Below, piece by piece: positions 4,692 through 5,771 of a stretch of 5,771 nucleotides of DNA. The position numbers were made by a program, and so were the translations under genes. Every line of letters starts with the position of its first letter. Position 1 is the stretch's first letter. Location: positions 1-5,771 of the forward strand of contig JAQBQL010000067.1 of assembly GCA_028287035.1 (NCBI GenBank), read 5' to 3'. Origin of the DNA: Labilithrix sp. Lineage in GTDB: Bacteria > Myxococcota > Polyangia > Polyangiales > Polyangiaceae. The notes beneath the pieces are model-generated. The model was not told the origin of the DNA and did no database searches. It saw nothing but the letters and a program-made list of their open reading frames with translations.

Positions 4692-5771
4692 CTAGATCTT
4701 GGTGCCGCCGACGGTGATCGAGCTGATCTTCATGGTCGGGCAACCGACGCCGACCGGCACGCTCTGCCCGTCCTTGCCGCACGTCCAGATCCCGTCGGAG
4801 GTCGCCACGTCGTTGCCGAGCATCGACACCTTGCGGAGCACGTCGGGGCCGTTGCCGATCAGGTTCACGCCCTTGAGCGGCGCCGTGATCTTCCCGTCCT
4901 CGACGAGGTAGCTCTCGGTGAGCGAGAAGACGAAGTCACCGTTCGAGATGTCGACCTGACCTCCGCCGAACTTCTTCGCGAAGATCCCCTTCTTCATGCT
5001 CTTCAGGATCTCCTCGGGGTCCGACTCGCCGGCGAGGAGGATGGTGTTGGTCATGCGCGGCATCGGCGCGGACGCGAAGCTCTCGCGGCGCCCGTTGCCG
5101 CTCGGCGCGAGCTTGTAGTGATGGGCGCTCAGGCGGTCGTGCATGTAGCCGACGAGCTTGCCCTTCTCGATGAGGACGCTCGACCGGGGCTCGTTGCCCT
5201 CGTCGTCGACGTTGATCGAGCCGCGTGACTGGAGGAGCGTCGCGTCGTCGACGACGGTGCAGACGTCGCTAGCGACCATCTGGCCGATGTGACCGGAGTA
5301 GTTGCTCGTGCCCTTGCGGTTGAAGTCCGCCTCGAGACCGTGACCGACGGCCTCGTGGAGGAGGATGCCGCTGTCGCCGGGCGCGAGGACGACCTCCATC
5401 TGACCGGCAGGTGCCTCCTGCGCGTCGAGCATGAGGATGGCCTGCCTCGCCGCGTTCACGGCGTGCCACTCCGGCGACTTGCCGTCGAAGTAGCCGATGG
5501 TCGTGCGACCGCCGCCGCCGGAGCTTCCCTCCTGGCGCTTGCCGTCGCGCTCGACGACGACGCGAATCCCGAAGCGCATGAGCGGCTGGACGTCGCGGGC
5601 GAGCTTTCCGTCGCTCGTGACGACGAGGATCTCGCGGATCTCCTCCGCGAAGGAGCACTCGACCTTCACGACCCGCGGATCGTGTGCGTGCGCGGCGGCC
5701 GCGGCGCGCTCGAGGATCTTCCGCTTTTCCATGCCCGGCACGTCGAGCGTCACCTGATCGAGCACGTAGCG
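4692..5771 (-). CDS. tldD: metalloprotease TldD, N-terminally cut by window edge
   Basis: 359 C-terminal residues are visible; full-length TldD is about 480, so roughly the first quarter lies beyond the right edge. TldD pairs with TldE (PmbA) to form a cytoplasmic zinc protease that degrades unfolded or small peptides; in E. coli it is linked to microcin B17 leader removal and CcdA turnover. The zinc motif HEAVGHGLEADFNRKGTS is intact (HExxxH at bases 5340-5357). The third ligand, the Cys in WTCGKDGQSVPVG, is present (4779-4781). Other family blocks are SGNGRRESFASAPMPRMTNT, FGGGQVDISNGDFVFS and the C-terminal ending ITVGGTKI. Nothing appears broken, so an active enzyme is expected. It is the first visible gene of a - strand run leading to the regulator and pdxA. 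A tldE/pmbA partner is not in the window. Confidence 0.96.
   Translation of the reverse strand, partial: RYVLDQVTLDVPGMEKRKILERAAAAAHAHDPRVVKVECSFAEEIREILVVTSDGKLARDVQPLMRFGIRVVVERDGKRQEGSSGGGGRTTIGYFDGKSPEWHAVNAARQAILMLDAQEAPAGQMEVVLAPGDSGILLHEAVGHGLEADFNRKGTSNYSGHIGQMVASDVCTVVDDATLLQSRGSINVDDEGNEPRSSVLIEKGKLVGYMHDRLSAHHYKLAPSGNGRRESFASAPMPRMTNTILLAGESDPEEILKSMKKGIFAKKFGGGQVDISNGDFVFSLTESYLVEDGKITAPLKGVNLIGNGPDVLRKVSMLGNDVATSDGIWTCGKDGQSVPVGVGCPTMKISSITVGGTKI

Noticed and set aside
1..5771. Defence system, mobile element, CRISPR or tRNA genes
   Set aside because: No transposase, integrase, direct-repeat arrays, target-site duplications or cloverleaf sequences were seen; all gaps between genes are 144 bases or shorter.

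Overview
This is a high-GC window, gene-dense on both strands, with strong G/C preference at third codon positions and several GTG starts. Gene content and composition suggest a Myxococcota (deltaproteobacterial) chromosome. That is an inference from style and gene families only, and no taxonomic marker is present. Nothing points to a mobile element, phage, CRISPR array, tRNA or rRNA; it reads as an ordinary chromosomal segment with a few unusual proteins.

Layout. Bases 1-76 hold the last codons of a + strand MoeB/ThiF-like adenylyltransferase. A GC-rich hairpin separates it from a convergent - strand gene (96-1439), which encodes an exported peptidase M15/DUF882 (YcbK/MepK-like) murein hydrolase behind a long Lys/Glu/Ser/Thr-rich linker. 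A 144-bp divergent intergenic region (1440-1583) leads into a tight + strand cluster. That cluster holds a 137-aa protein with 19 cysteines (1584-1997), D-aminoacyl-tRNA deacylase dtd (2000-2449) and a small protein with one C-terminal membrane segment (2459-2806).

Facing this cluster is a - strand cluster transcribed from the right edge: tldD (metalloprotease, N-terminus outside the window), an OmpR-type response regulator with a degenerate receiver domain, and pdxA (pyridoxal phosphate synthesis). The pdxA stop codon overlaps the end of the small membrane protein gene by 7 bp.

How the genes fit together. The + cluster combines a tRNA proofreading enzyme with two uncharacterised proteins. 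The - cluster combines a peptide/modifier-processing protease, an apparently phosphorylation-independent DNA-binding regulator and a vitamin B6 enzyme. Close spacing suggests co-transcription in each cluster, but no functional link is shown by the sequence.

The most noteworthy item is the cysteine-rich protein. All 19 of its cysteines fall in one residue register of three, across 27 consecutive triplets, and the non-cysteine register positions are only Ser, Leu or Val. The second is the regulator, whose usual phospho-acceptor Asp appears to be Glu and whose conserved Lys is Leu.
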